Shown: positions 53,001 to 58,062 of the stretch, in pieces
Layout: the number at the start of each line of letters is the position of its first letter
How positions within the stretch are numbered: the first letter of the stretch is position 1
NCBI GenBank assembly: GCA_932526585.2
Contig: OW052247.1
Span: 50,358,001 to 50,422,000 of the forward strand
Length of the DNA stretch: 64,000 bases
Origin: Philonthus cognatus
Lineage: Eukaryota > Arthropoda > Insecta > Coleoptera > Staphylinidae
Reading direction: 5' to 3'
The notes under the pieces: model-generated
Seen by the model: the letters and a program-made list of their open reading frames with translations, nothing else
What the model was told of the DNA's origin: nothing
Databases searched by the model: none
Position numbers and translations under genes: made by a program

Positions 53001-53099
53001 TTAGATTTGTGCTTTTCAGATTCTATACTCGAAGATATAAGTGAAGAAATTTGCAATGGAACCACTGAACCAATAGAAAACCATTACATTATCCCATAA
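19420..53099 (+). CDS. tor: Torso receptor tyrosine kinase, complete 13-exon gene
   Basis: Exons: 19420-19557, 27221-27263, 27357-27511, 31075-31303, 32189-32265, 32934-33099, 33986-34176, 39548-39802, 42101-42308, 46608-46806, 46886-47042, 48608-48963, 52895-53099. Every junction is GT-AG, phases match, and the sum is 2379 nt (792 aa plus TAA). The product has a short signal peptide, a fibronectin-type III ectodomain, a transmembrane helix near residues 381-403 and a split kinase: GQGAFG about 460-465, Lys in VAVKML about 484, HRDLAARN about 616-623, DFG 636-638. The QPCLD...NICPPP stretch before the last FN3 and the kinase sequence match Drosophila Torso as I remember it. In insects Torso is the Trunk/PTTH receptor that signals through Ras-ERK in terminal patterning and ecdysone timing. 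The kinase insert (about 50 residues) is much shorter than in the fly (fly protein about 920 aa). Nine of twelve introns carry hairpin repeats. Confidence 0.95.
19731..19874 (+). pseudogene. torso exon 1 decayed copy 2
   Basis: Closely resembles exon 1, including upstream leader and an AGGTATTT donor-like end. The frame closes after ten or so codons (TGTTTTTGA) and there is a small insertion in the later part. Confidence 0.85.
20098..20231 (+). pseudogene. torso exon 1 decayed copy 3
   Basis: Copy of exon 1 with ATGAGTGTTTAA (stop at codon 4) and an internal deletion. The donor-like CAGGTATTTT is retained and was used as the target of a SINE. Confidence 0.85.
20239..20571 (+). mobile_element. 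tRNA-derived SINE with 12-bp target duplication
   Basis: The head resembles a tRNA with box A (TAGTGGTTAGAGTG) and box B (GGTTCAAATACC), followed by a GC-richer body and an A-tail. The flanks carry ATCAGGTATTTT at 20227-20238 and 20572-20583. It inserted exactly at the donor site of torso pseudo-exon 3. A truncated copy of its 3' end lies at 3952-4040. Confidence 0.9.
20797..20930 (+). pseudogene. torso exon 1 decayed copy 4
   Basis: Copy of exon 1 with the start codon lost (TTAG in place of ATGG) and no splice donor (ATATAATATGG). Confidence 0.85.
21142..21278 (+). pseudogene. torso exon 1 decayed copy 5
   Basis: ATGAGTG start and a nearly full signal-peptide frame. One missing G (ATGGTGTT for ATGGGTGTT) shifts it to a stop. 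The donor CAGGTATG is intact. Confidence 0.85.
21412..21609 (-). other. Unrecognised 65-codon frame
   Basis: Open minus-strand frame (AETTVDILCKKFEPHIPHQG) next to the last decayed exon-1 copy. I do not recognise it; it may be a transposase remnant or chance. Confidence 0.15.
21821..21941 (-). repeat. Hairpin module, class B
   Basis: Left of a pair in torso intron 1. Apex GCGC-GAA-GCGC. Spacer to its partner is the reverse complement of the spacer at 49778-49859. Confidence 0.92.
22024..22144 (+). repeat. Hairpin module, class B
   Basis: Right partner of 21821. Followed by B flank and a doubled terminus (TATACTTAAAAGACAAATTC). Confidence 0.92.
22470..22525 (-). repeat. Hairpin module remnant (left arm)
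   Basis: ATGAAGTAAAATTTCAAGTT and CTGAAAATTTTGATTTGG, then replaced by a short GAAATGAATAAA repeat. Confidence 0.6.
22726..22908. mobile_element. MITE, CCGTGCGATC family
   Basis: CCGTGTGATCATTTGAAACA to TTTAAACGATCACACAG, TA on both sides. Confidence 0.78.
22924..23463. mobile_element. MITE, GGGCTCGTTCATCA family, long copy
   Basis: Inverted 14-bp ends GGGCTCGTTCATCA/TGATGAACGAGCCC; 540 bp with ~340 bp of extra interior compared with 47086-47289. Confidence 0.78.
23985..24105. repeat. Palindrome, ~120 bp
   Basis: AATCAATATTGATAACAGTTTCAATG against CATTGAAACACTTCTCAATATTGATT, centre GACTCAAGTC. Confidence 0.8.
24228..24313 (-). repeat. Hairpin module, class B, right outer arm lost
   Basis: Complete left arm and inner stem. 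The right arm stops at AACCAAATTTT and runs directly into half of the CACTGAGCAAA MITE. The apex reads TTC instead of GNA. Confidence 0.85.
24314..24360. mobile_element. Half copy of the CACTGAGCAAA MITE
   Basis: GTTTTAATGTTGATGAAACA to GCTCAGTGAG, fused to the broken hairpin at 24228-24313. Confidence 0.75.
24894..25066. mobile_element. MITE, CCGTGCGATC family
   Basis: CAGTGCGATCGTTTAAATTA to TTTTAAAAGATCGCACGG; opposite orientation to the copy at 22726. Confidence 0.78.
25317..25406. mobile_element. Short MITE, CACTGAGCAAA family
   Basis: CCCACTGAACAAAC to TATTGCTCAGTGG, ~90 bp, in torso intron 1. Confidence 0.75.
25759..25876 (+). repeat. Hairpin module, class A, tandem copy 1
   Basis: Inner stem and mismatch as at 4702, with an extra TACTC before the right outer arm. 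Inside the TTAA carrier. Confidence 0.92.
26115..26232 (+). repeat. Hairpin module, class A, tandem copy 2
   Basis: Duplicate of 25759 at a 356-bp offset, differing at few positions. Confidence 0.92.
26437..27220. other. End of torso intron 1, no element seen
   Basis: AT-rich, including the acceptor tract of exon 2. Confidence 0.5.
27221..27263 (+). CDS. tor: torso exon 2, 43-nt micro-exon
   Basis: Acceptor TTTTACAG, donor AAAG|GTACGA. It encodes VDNCHCQMTVGQNK with two more N-terminal cysteines and ends in phase 1. The preceding intron is 7.7 kb; the next is only 93 bp. Confidence 0.85.
27357..27511 (+). CDS. tor: torso exon 3, ectodomain
   Basis: Starts after TTTCTTTCAG and completes a GAC codon. 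It encodes an N-glycosylation-rich ectodomain strand (NST, NFT). The donor was set at 27511 (AGT|GTAGGT), because the alternative GT at 27516 gives a stop with any nearby acceptor of exon 4. Confidence 0.8.
27627..30086 (-). mobile_element. R1-like non-LTR retrotransposon, 5'-truncated
   Basis: Flanked by a 13-bp duplication with one mismatch (GATTACAAAGCCT 27614-27626; GATTAGAAAGCCT 30087-30099). A short T-run at the left end is the A-tail of the minus-strand element. It is GC-rich compared with its host intron (torso intron 3) and lacks the endonuclease. Confidence 0.88.
27782..30032 (-). pseudogene. R1-like reverse transcriptase ORF, broken
   Basis: The order on the minus strand is linker, reverse transcriptase (SGYRPVCLLDGAAKLLEKLI, FRRGRSTTDAI, VALDVRNAFNTL, FADDLAIV) and a C-terminal Cys/His knuckle (CGYCPGTTDTPRHTLLEC). 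One nonsense codon, TAA at 28925-28927, interrupts the VPQGSVLGP motif. A frameshift near 29940 separates the N-terminal ~30 residues (KLVGMAEKTKIQT...). The frame is otherwise open to 27782, so it decayed recently. The R1 clade is judged from motif style only. Confidence 0.88.
30248..30521. mobile_element. piggyBac-like TTAA MITE without hairpin
   Basis: TTAA at 30244-30247 and 30522-30525; ends CAAGTTGATCGCC and GGTGCCGATCAACGTG are inverted. 274 bp, non-coding, in torso intron 3. Confidence 0.7.
30526..31074. other. End of torso intron 3, no element seen
   Basis: AT-rich with repeated CTTTTAACTTTGTTAAACCA-like strings near 30550-30640. Confidence 0.45.
31075..31303 (+). CDS. tor: torso exon 4, ectodomain
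   Basis: 76 codons plus 1 nt, encoding a fibronectin-like segment with the IKWNPS strand. It follows an intron that holds an R1-like retrotransposon. Donor AAAG|GTAAAT. Confidence 0.9.
31735..31793 (+). repeat. Hairpin module lacking the inner stem
   Basis: Only the outer stem remains (GCATAAAGTAAAATTTC and complement) around a short AGAAGGGTTTTC loop. Torso intron 4. Confidence 0.8.
31988..32041. repeat. (TA)n microsatellite, torso intron 4
   Basis: About 54 bp of TA 150 bp before exon 5. Confidence 0.95.
32189..32265 (+). CDS. tor: torso exon 5, ectodomain
   Basis: 77 nt, acceptor TCTCTTAG, donor GAC|GTGAGT. It encodes the DKSCYYEFVWFGGDD segment, matching the SNCYFDMVSY region of fly Torso as remembered. 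Confidence 0.9.
32481..32520 (+). repeat. Hairpin module remnant (right end and B flank)
   Basis: TTTACTTCATGCTTAATCTG followed by GGATTGGAAAAACT. Torso intron 5. Confidence 0.6.
32934..33099 (+). CDS. tor: torso exon 6, ectodomain
   Basis: 166 nt, acceptor ATACAG, donor C|GTAAGT. It ends in a QPCLD-NICPP stretch, the cysteine-bearing linker typical of Torso between fibronectin units. Confidence 0.9.
33355..33460. mobile_element. Short MITE, CACTGAGCAAA family
   Basis: CCCACTGAGCAAACAAATTC to TTTTTTGCTCAGTGGG, ~106 bp, in torso intron 6. Confidence 0.8.
33485..33570 (-). repeat. Hairpin module remnant (right half and A flank)
   Basis: ACCAAATTTTCAGGCTTTTC, outer arm and GCGCCACGCGAATAAAACAC. 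It directly follows a MITE copy. Torso intron 6. Confidence 0.75.
33986..34176 (+). CDS. tor: torso exon 7, fibronectin type III
   Basis: 191 nt. It encodes the P-x-PEGLEIE start of a fibronectin type III domain and the IVLTWNKPE strand. Donor GGA|GTAAGT. The next intron (5.4 kb) holds the tyrosine-recombinase element. Confidence 0.92.
34246..34657. mobile_element. MITE, GGGCCAGTTGC family
   Basis: Ends GGGCCAGTTGCATTAAAC and GGCGCAACTGGGCC, enclosing the palindrome at 34412-34633. Related ends occur at 53215-53390 and 53510. Torso intron 7. Confidence 0.65.
34412..34633. repeat. Palindrome, ~220 bp
   Basis: Arms AATTTCAAATTAAAACACTTG to CAAAGGAATTAC and complement; centre AAAAATAATTTTT. 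Torso intron 7. Confidence 0.88.
34857..36196 (+). mobile_element. Tyrosine-recombinase element with 25-bp terminal inverted repeats
   Basis: 34857-34881 and 36172-36196 are perfect inverted repeats of 25 bp containing ATTATACTTATCTGAAAACA, enclosing the single recombinase ORF (1340 bp in all). No direct target duplication was seen. Cryptons are described as lacking terminal inverted repeats, so this arrangement is unusual. Confidence 0.7.
35053..36000 (+). CDS. Tyrosine recombinase (phage-integrase fold), intact, in torso intron 7
   Basis: 315 codons from the ATG at 35053; the frame is also open upstream but without ATG. An N-terminal SAM-like core-binding half (SRSRYEQEYKIYNEW ... LKRQAVGY) precedes a catalytic half with Arg 151/152 (FGACRRDDL), Lys near 178, HGLRRS (His 257, Arg 260), HGGW (His 280) and a candidate nucleophile Tyr 292 (AEGYIE). 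This is the full R-K-H-R-H-Y set of tyrosine recombinases. Insect Cryptons are the nearest known type. It lies in sense orientation in torso intron 7 with no reverse transcriptase nearby. It is uninterrupted, so recent or selected. A domesticated gene is the alternative reading. Confidence 0.85.
   Translation: MYDNPDVADIPDEILEQAAQVTADLLPVKSRSRYEQEYKIYNEWRTQKNINSVSDDVLLVYFSEKSKSLKSSTLWSRFSMIRSCLAAKENIDPNNFQKTVAFLKRQAVGYVPKKSGVLTAEQFTKFVCEALDEQYLLAKVILVFGIFGACRRDDLIRLSLDDVEDNGRFLIVFLRDGKNHKSRSFTITNEGCTFEPCTLYRKYADLRPKQMESRRLFVAYRNRKCYAQHVGCHTISGIPKLIAKYLKLKDPEIYTEHGLRRSSVTMLVESGGDLLTLKRHGGWRSSNVAEGYIEESIHRKIVKEIVKPFLCGKYI
36209..36281 (-). repeat. Nested GC-rich hairpin beside the recombinase element
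   Basis: Outer stem TTTTTCCGTGC/GCACGGAAAAA, a bulged middle, inner stem TTCCCGTGT/ACACGGGAA and apex CGGC-GTA-GCCG read on the minus strand. It begins 12 bp after the recombinase element's right terminus. Confidence 0.75.
36352..37030. repeat. Long palindrome plus a second half-copy
   Basis: 36352-36722 is a palindrome with ~180-bp arms centred near 36537. The segment from CGTTCATAAAATATTACC through the right arm is then repeated at about 36755-37030. Confidence 0.8.
37412..37513. mobile_element. Short MITE, CACTGAGCAAA family
   Basis: CCCACTGAGCAAATCCATTT to TTTTTGCTTAGTGGG, ~102 bp, in torso intron 7. Confidence 0.8.
37828..37915 (+). repeat. Hairpin module, short inner stem
   Basis: Intact outer stem; the inner part is reduced to ~30 bp (GAAAAGTTAGTTTGG). 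Confidence 0.8.
38603..38716 (-). repeat. Hairpin module, class C
   Basis: Left member in the carrier at 38343. Apex AGC-GAA-GC. Torso intron 7. Confidence 0.92.
38943..39056 (+). repeat. Hairpin module, class C
   Basis: Right member in the carrier at 38343. Inner stem GGATTGGCCGC. Confidence 0.92.
39548..39802 (+). CDS. tor: torso exon 8, end of FN3 and transmembrane helix
   Basis: 85 codons, phase 0 at both ends. The end of the fibronectin domain (SLTAWSSAGSS) is followed by about 23 hydrophobic residues (IIIVVIVVALIVTLVISI) and a basic stop-transfer (WKKREK). Confidence 0.95.
40014..40134 (-). repeat. Hairpin module, class B, with doubled B flank
   Basis: The B flank (GTTTTCCACTCC...AGCATGAA) occurs twice in tandem at its left. 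Apex GCGC-GAA-GCGC. It abuts the carrier at 40192. Confidence 0.92.
40527..40639 (+). repeat. Hairpin module, class A
   Basis: Left member in the carrier at 40192, same mismatch as other class-A copies. Confidence 0.92.
41155..41266 (-). repeat. Hairpin module, class A
   Basis: Right member in the carrier at 40192. Apex GCA. Confidence 0.92.
41685..41768 (+). repeat. Hairpin module, class B, one-sided deletion
   Basis: The left arm jumps from AAATTTCTAG straight to TTTGGTCGC. The right arm is complete, so the stem is asymmetric. Confidence 0.82.
42101..42308 (+). CDS. tor: torso exon 9, juxtamembrane and glycine-rich loop
   Basis: 208 nt. It encodes the juxtamembrane acidic segment, the GQGAFGVV nucleotide-binding loop and the VAVKML lysine strand. 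Donor CGAG|GTAGAA, phase 1. Confidence 0.95.
42615..44873 (-). mobile_element. Non-LTR retrotransposon with RNase H, degraded, in torso intron 9
   Basis: Flanked by CAAAACTACCTT at 42603-42614 and 44874-44885. Minus-strand fragments in several frames give reverse transcriptase (VYTRGRSTDSALHNVV, CLQGGVLSPLLWN, AYADDLAMIV), a thumb-like segment (PVLTYGALVWRP) and RNase H (IYTDGSKRMDRSGIGV). There are multiple frameshifts and no A-tail; the 3' end is a GGTTCT repeat. The I/LOA/R1 group is likely. Confidence 0.85.
44887..45615. repeat. Tandem array, ~175-bp unit, torso intron 9
   Basis: Four diverged units each with AAATCTAACGA, CTCAACTTTGACA, CAGTTGAGATATTT and AACCCCA-type strings. The array starts right after the LINE target duplication. 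Confidence 0.75.
45702..45787 (-). repeat. Hairpin module, class B, one-sided deletion
   Basis: The left outer arm joins directly to CTACGCGACC; the left inner stem is missing and the right side complete. Torso intron 9. Confidence 0.82.
45788..46607. other. End of torso intron 9
   Basis: A flank of the hairpin at 45702, then AT-rich DNA with ATGATGACTGCGATGTCATCGA-type motif near 46242 and short TA tracts. Confidence 0.45.
46608..46806 (+). CDS. tor: torso exon 10, kinase N-lobe
   Basis: 199 nt. It holds the alpha-C helix (EIDILKSVGKHPHIV) and hinge (LLVVEYCGNGDL). Donor TATGG|GTAAGT, phase 2. Confidence 0.95.
46886..47042 (+). CDS. tor: torso exon 11, short kinase insert
   Basis: 157 nt after a 79-bp intron. 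It encodes the kinase insert (Ser/Asn/Glu-rich) and the start of the alpha-E helix (DLLSIGRQVATGM). Confidence 0.92.
47086..47289. mobile_element. MITE, GGGCTCGTTCATCA family, short copy
   Basis: GGGCACGTTCATCA to GATGAACGGGCC, inverted relative to 22924-23463, just after torso exon 11. Confidence 0.78.
47330..47799. repeat. Degenerate GATCGCTCGA-type repeats
   Basis: Scattered TGATCGCTCGAATGATT variants in torso intron 11 before the TTAA carrier. Confidence 0.4.
47804..48308. mobile_element. piggyBac-like TTAA carrier, copy 2 (one hairpin)
   Basis: TTAA at 47800-47803 and 48309-48312, ends CCCATTAACGGCC and GGCGCTTAATGGG. Inverted relative to 25534-26432 with homologous interior, but the hairpin at 48004 has class-B instead of class-A inner stem. 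Confidence 0.82.
48004..48099 (-). repeat. Hairpin module, class B, apex deleted
   Basis: Inner stem AATTTGGTTTGGTCGCTCC joins the opposite arm without apex. Inside the TTAA carrier copy 2. Confidence 0.85.
48608..48963 (+). CDS. tor: torso exon 12, catalytic core
   Basis: 356 nt. It contains HRDLAARN, DFGLSRDVY and the WMAIESL and SDVWSFGILLWE motifs. Tyrosines sit in the activation loop (VYRDNVY). Donor AC|GTAAGT. Confidence 0.97.
48990..49640. other. Torso intron 12, no element seen
   Basis: AT-rich with an ATT microsatellite at 49520-49542. Confidence 0.45.
49657..49777 (-). repeat. Hairpin module, class B
   Basis: Left of a pair in torso intron 12. Apex GCGC-GAA-GCGC. Confidence 0.92.
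49860..49980 (+). repeat. Hairpin module, class B
   Basis: Right partner of 49657. The pair plus spacer is the inverted counterpart of 21821-22144. Confidence 0.92.
50377..50556. mobile_element. MITE, CCGTGCGATC family
   Basis: CCGTGAGATCATTTAAAACA to AAACAATCGCACGG. Torso intron 12. Confidence 0.78.
50704..50790. repeat. Palindrome, ~87 bp
   Basis: ATATGAGTCGCCTAATTCCA and complement around CATTTGAAAACAATG, followed by a hairpin-module terminus fragment (ACAGGGATTTTTTC). Confidence 0.85.
51175..52320 (-). pseudogene. RTE-like endonuclease fragment, degraded
   Basis: 51176-51679 encodes an APE-type endonuclease (LVIVQIYAPIQGTKEK, ILVSGDWNTRVGND, YTYEDIGRNARSMID, STDHKLLI). The same element continues upstream to about 52250 with many stops. 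The reverse transcriptase part is missing. It is antisense within torso intron 12. Confidence 0.75.
52327..52430 (+). repeat. Hairpin module, class B, left outer arm truncated
   Basis: Starts inside the outer arm (TTTCGAGTTTAGAAAAGCC) exactly where the RTE-like fragment ends. Apex degenerate (CGAAA). Confidence 0.85.
52472..52880. repeat. Tandem duplication, ~201 bp, before the last torso exon
   Basis: Two almost identical units (AACAACGGAAGTCTGAAAAT ... GTCTTGAATATATCCTGC), offset 201-202 bp, ending 15 bp before the exon 13 acceptor. Confidence 0.9.
52895..53099 (+). CDS. tor: torso exon 13, end of kinase and tail
   Basis: 205 nt. It encodes the last kinase helix (CWREHPKDRPNF) and a short acidic tail ending in TAA. 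The acceptor lies directly after a ~201-bp tandem duplication. Confidence 0.95.
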
Positions 53100-53458
53100 A
53101 AGAAGAAGAAAAAAAAAACAGACATTCCACAAATGAAAGGAAAAAAACAGACACTATTCCACAAAAGAGAGAAAAAACAGGATATGTATTTAACATCTAA
53201 ATTATTTAAGGCCAATTACATACAAATTTTAAACACAGTTCAAATTGGCATTTTGAATTGTCCTAAATATAATTTTAAACTGATAATGTGAACTCAGTTT
53301 AAAATAACAATACGGCCATATAAAATGTCATTTTGAACTGCAGTGCTTAGTTCATAATAATTAAGCATCTGGCCCAAACCTTTAGAACCAGTTACATGAA
53401 AAAGTAAGCTTATCTTTTAACTGGCAGAGATTAAAATCACATTTGCGATTGATACAAT

Positions 53459-53559
53459 GAAGTTTTGATTTATTTCAAAGAATAACACTACATTTTTCAT
53501 ACAACAGGGCCAGTTGTATGAAAAATGTAGTGTTATTCTTTGAAATAAATCAAAACTTC
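53459..53559. repeat. Palindrome, ~100 bp, in the torso 3' region
   Basis: TGAAGTTTTGATTTATTTC to CATACAAC and complement around AGGGCCA. It carries an AATAAA at 53544-53549 that could serve as a torso polyadenylation signal. Confidence 0.85.
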
Positions 53560-53638
53560 AACTTAATATTTAATATTTAAACATGATTATTATCATTATA
53601 TATTTTCAAATTCGACATACAATTTTAAATTATTTATA

Positions 53639-55220
53639 CACTGCCGAGCATAAAACTATGGTCACTCCGTAATTTGAATGTTTTTGGATTTTTTTAGAAA
53701 TGTTTAGTTATTTACGTGTTTTTTCGATTGTAACCGCTCACTAACTGATTGCTTGAATAAACAAAAAAGTTTATGTTGTTCAAAGTTTATTGAAAGTAAT
53801 GAAAATGAACAATTTCAATTTGATATGCTAAGTAATGAAAATGAACAAGTTTACTTTCATATGCTTTTGTTGAAACAAAAGAAAGTTTAAGGACTTCAGT
53901 AGCGAATATTCCCTCCTCTGGCAGTAATAACAGCTTGCATACGACGAGGCATGCTCTGGATCAGATTTTGGATCATATTCTGCGGAAGTTTGTCCCATTC
54001 CTGCACCAGTACGTCGCGTAGCTCTCTAGAATTTCTGGGGGCTTGCACATGTCTCTGTAAACGTTTCCCCATCTCATCCTAAACATGCTCAATTGGATTT
54101 AAATCTGGACTGCGAGCAGGCCAAACAAATCGCGTGATTTGACACTCGTCAAGATACTCAGTAACTATCCGAGAAGTGTGGGGCATTGTGGTATCATGCA
54201 TAAATGTTACGTCGTCACCAAGAATAACCATGAACGGTAAAACATGGTTTTCTAGAACCTCTGTCAGGTACCTATGCGCAGTCAACGTGCCATTCTCGAT
54301 AAAGATTAACTCCGTATGAGAGTCAAAAAATATGCCTCCTCATGCCATAACTGATCTTCCACCAAATGGAAGTCGCTCGGCAATACATGCTTGAGCATAT
54401 CTCTCGCCTTATCGACGCCACATTCTTACACGTCTATCTGAGCCCGTAAGACAGAATCGCGATTCATCGGAAAACAATACGCGACTCCAATCCACTATTG
54501 TCCAAGCCAAGTGTTCTCGTGCAAAAGTCAACCTCACTATCCGGTGTTCACGGGAAAGCGGAGGTCCAGTAGCTCTAGTTCGAGAAGATAATCCAGCAGG
54601 ATGAAGTCGCTTCCTAACTGACCACTCACATGTGTTTACATTTCTTACTTCTTGCAGATGATTTTGAAGGGAAACTGCGGTGACCGTTCGATTTCTCAGA
54701 GCACTAGAAACGAAAAAGCGGTCATGTCTAGCTGTTGTAGTCTTGCCTCGTCCTGAACCAGGTCTTTGACTGAGCAGACCAGTGTCTTGGTACCGCCGCC
54801 ATACTCGTTGCACACTCGAGAGACTTACATCAACCTTTCTCACAGTTTCGCGCAGACCGCGGCCGTCTTCTAAAGCCGCCACAAATCGTGCCGTAACAAC
54901 AAAGCACTAACAATGACAACAATACACAAACAATTTGCAACAGATAGATGTCATCACAGAAACAAAAACTACGCTTGTTTGTTTCAACAAGAGCATATGA
55001 AAGTAAACTTGTTCAATTTCATTACTTAGCATATCAAATTGAAATTGTTCATTTTCATTACTTTTAATAAACTTTCAACAACAAAAACTTTTTTGTTTAT
55101 TGAAGCAATCAGTTAGTAAACTGTTACAACCGAAAAAACACGTAAAAAAACTAAAGATTTCTAAAAAAATTCCAAAAAAATTCAAATTACGGAGTGACCC
55201 TACTTTTATGCTCGGCAGTG
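53639..55220 (-). mobile_element. Tc1-like transposon with ~245-bp inverted termini
   Basis: CACTGCCGAGCATAAAA ends, TA duplication (53637-53638; 55221-55222), 1582 bp. The long terminal repeats (about 53639-53882 and 54975-55220) are nearly identical. It lies 0.5 kb after the torso stop. Confidence 0.92.
53896..54894 (-). pseudogene. Tc1-like DDE transposase, broken
   Basis: One frame of about 333 codons with an N-terminal helix-turn-helix region, LFSDESRF, HDTTMPHTS and SPDLNPIEHV, the DD34E-type motifs. Stops at 54409-54411, 54340-54342 and 54079-54081, each where Trp or Arg would be expected. The likely start codon is ACG (54892-54894). No frameshift. Confidence 0.88.
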
Positions 55221-55814
55221 TAATAGTTTACAATTTTAATCAAATATATGAATGATACAGTAACGGAAATATCAGTGATTCATATTTACTTTTTCATTAG
55301 ATAGGATTTATGCAACTGAGAAAACTCATTATAAACTGAGTTCATACAGGAAATGTATCGTTTAAGCAGGGTTGTTATATTTAAAATACTTTGTTTCAAA
55401 ACAGTGTTTTATAAACATGTTTAAAAACAGCCGTCGTGTTTTAAACGGTTTTATTTTAAACATGTTTTAAATCTTAAATTTGTTTAAAACATATTTTAAA
55501 CGTTAAATTTGTTTAAAAACGTTTTTTTATTATTTTAAATTTGCTAAATTATATTTTATACTACTTCATTTAGATATTTTATTTACATTTTTAAATTTTA
55601 GCTGAATTGTTGAAGATATTTTAAATAACATTATTAAACATAACATTGTATTACAAAAAAATTTCAAATATGTGTGCATAAATGTGATTTTTAAATACAA
55701 GAATTTTTTTTTCAGGTATACATATGCATACACTTTAAATTTTACAACATTCGTTGTTTTTTAAAAAGATTTTAATTTGAATTATTAGACGAGGGTTTTC
55801 CACTCCCAGACTAA

Positions 55815-55928
55815 GCATGTAGTAAAATTTCGAGTTTAGAAAAGCCTGAAAATTTGGATTGGCCGCGTAGCGAAGCGGAGCGGCCAATCCAAATTAGGCT
55901 TTTCTAAACTCGAAATTTTACTTCATGC
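55815..55928 (-). repeat. Hairpin module, class C
   Basis: Left member in the carrier at 55367. Confidence 0.92.
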
Positions 55929-56156
55929 GCCACACGTATAAAACACTGAAATATCGCAAAGTTTAAAATATACGACTTTAGAAATCCAATATGTAGATGT
56001 GAATAAAACGTGAGTCAAATTCTGCACTGAACAAATTGTTTTAAACAGTGATTATACGCAACCCAATAACTCTAACGTATATTAGGTTGCCTATAATCGT
56101 TGTTGTATGTGTGTGTTTTTTGAACTTCACTGTAAATCAGTGTTTTTAAGCGTGGC

Positions 56157-56270
56157 GCATGAAGTAAAATTTCGAGTTTAGAAAAGCCTAATTTGGATTG
56201 GCCGCTCCGCTTCGCTACGCGGCCAATCCAAATTCTTTGGCTTTTCTAAACTCGAAATTTTACTTCATGC
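56157..56270 (+). repeat. Hairpin module, class C
   Basis: Right member in the carrier at 55367. Confidence 0.92.
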
Positions 56271-56544
56271 TTAGTCTGGGAGTGGAAAACACTCGTTAAA
56301 AGCCTCAAATTAACCGCTTTCAAACAATGAATTCCAGCAAATTTTAAAAAAAGCTGTAATAATTGGGATATGTATACTCAAAAGAAAAATGCCGTGTATG
56401 TTCTGTTTTAAACACGTTTTAAACGTGTTTTAAAGATGTTTTAAACATGTTTTTAATTGTTAATGGTTTAAACGCTGTTTCAATGAAAAAAAACTGTGTT
56501 TTAATTAAAATGAAAAAAACCTTTTTTTTTAACAACCCTGCTTT

Positions 56545-57780
56545 TAAGTAAGTGAGTCAAATTATGCTCTGAAGATTACATATCCTGTAATTTGAATTAA
56601 TTTTAAATTTTTTATTGATGTAAAAAAAATATTTAATACAATCTTTAATTTATTTATGTTAATGAGTTACTATTTAAAAGTGCATATCCTGTTTTTTTTT
56701 TTATATATTTTACTTTTAAGACTTGATCTCCATAACACGAACGTCTATGTAATTAATTGTGTATGTGAGTGTACAAATGATTAGCATTAGTAATCATTAA
56801 AAAATCAAATGCTGTGATATAAGTGTATTTCACAAAGGAAATATCGCATGTTCAATAAAAAAAAAAACTCTAGAATGCCAGGGAAAATACTGTAATATGA
56901 CAACTCTGAAATTTGGCAGTTAAACTTTAACCTCCTGTTTGCCTTTATGTTATTCTGCAAGTTTTAGAGATTAAACTTGGGTCACTGAACACGTAGAGTG
57001 GCATAAATCAGCTGATTGCAGTCTGGCGGCTGCTATTGGTCGGTGAATCAGCTGATTGCAGTCTGGCGGCTGCTATTAGTCGGCGCTGCTATTGGTTGGC
57101 TGCTATTGGTCGGTACAGTGATCAACGGATATTTCTATTAGCTTCCTGGTTTGCTATGTTCACGTGATCCCTCAACGAGGTCGGCGGCCCGAGTATTTAT
57201 TTTTTTATTTTATTATTATTATTATTACATAACATGAGTACATATATTTTCAACAATTTAACATCCGTTCTATAATATATTTCTTTTATATTGAGCAGTG
57301 TTCTGCTCAACGTAATGAATATCCAGATGTAACAATAATAGTTCAAAGCACCTAAGTGAGTGAACACTTGTAGCGTGCTGGCATGAAGTTCTTAGAAATT
57401 TTGTGCAATATATGATACGTAAATGTTGTTTTAGTTTACATAATGAGTACCGAAAAATAAATATAGGATATGTGTTTATTATTTTAATATTTTTGAGAAT
57501 TAAGGATAATTTTGGAAGATATAAGATTTTGAAAGTTGTGAGAATTTTTTTTTGTTATTTTGTTTGATATGTTGGGGAAGGAGACTATAGGTTTTGGGGA
57601 TTGTGTAGGTGAATGATCTGAGGTATACAGTTGATGAGTTTTTTGTTTACCATTTCGAGGTTAAATTAAAAAAAAAATCATGGCACTCTAGAGGCTTTTT
57701 TATTGAACATACAATATCTTCATAGAAAGACTGAAAAGTATTAGTTCTTTAATTGTTAAAAGTAAACATTTAAATTGTAT
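56545..57780. other. Intergenic, between torso and Rme-8
   Basis: AT-rich; contains only the 47-bp tandem duplication and an ATT microsatellite near 57205. Confidence 0.5.
57002..57112. repeat. Tandem duplication, ~47 bp
   Basis: AATCAGCTGATTGCAGTCTG GCGGCTGCTATT repeated twice, then GCTGCTATTGGT repeats. Confidence 0.85.
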
Positions 57781-57784
57781 TTAT

Positions 57785-58062
57785 TAGTGCCATTTGCACC
57801 ACTTAAACTTAACTTTAAGGCTTCACAAAAAAAACTAGTGACTTTCTCAAAGTAGCGTAGTTTAAGACCCACAGGTCCAGCGGATGCGAGGGTGGCCGAG
57901 TAAAAATAATGGTTCAAAACCCTTGTTTCCTGATCCCGTTAAACATTTCGCGGGGGGTCGAAGTTTGATGCTACTGTACTGCTGTCTGAATAAAAATGCA
58001 TTTCACCCTACATTTTTAAATAGAGCTTACATTTTCAGCAAAAGTGGTGCAATTGACATTTA
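57785..58062. mobile_element. Possible MITE with TTGCACCACTT ends
   Basis: TGCCATTTGCACCACTTAA and AAAGTGGTGCAATTGACA are inverted, ~280 bp apart. The interior has faint box A/B-like strings but no clear gene. Confidence 0.45.

Larger units (their letters stand above)
55367..56540. mobile_element. hAT-like carrier, CAGGGTTGTTA family, copy 3
   Basis: Same ends and interior as the copies at 10283 and 38343. Flanks CGTTTAAG and CTTTTAAG, 7 of 8. Hairpins at 55815 (-) and 56157 (+). Confidence 0.85.
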
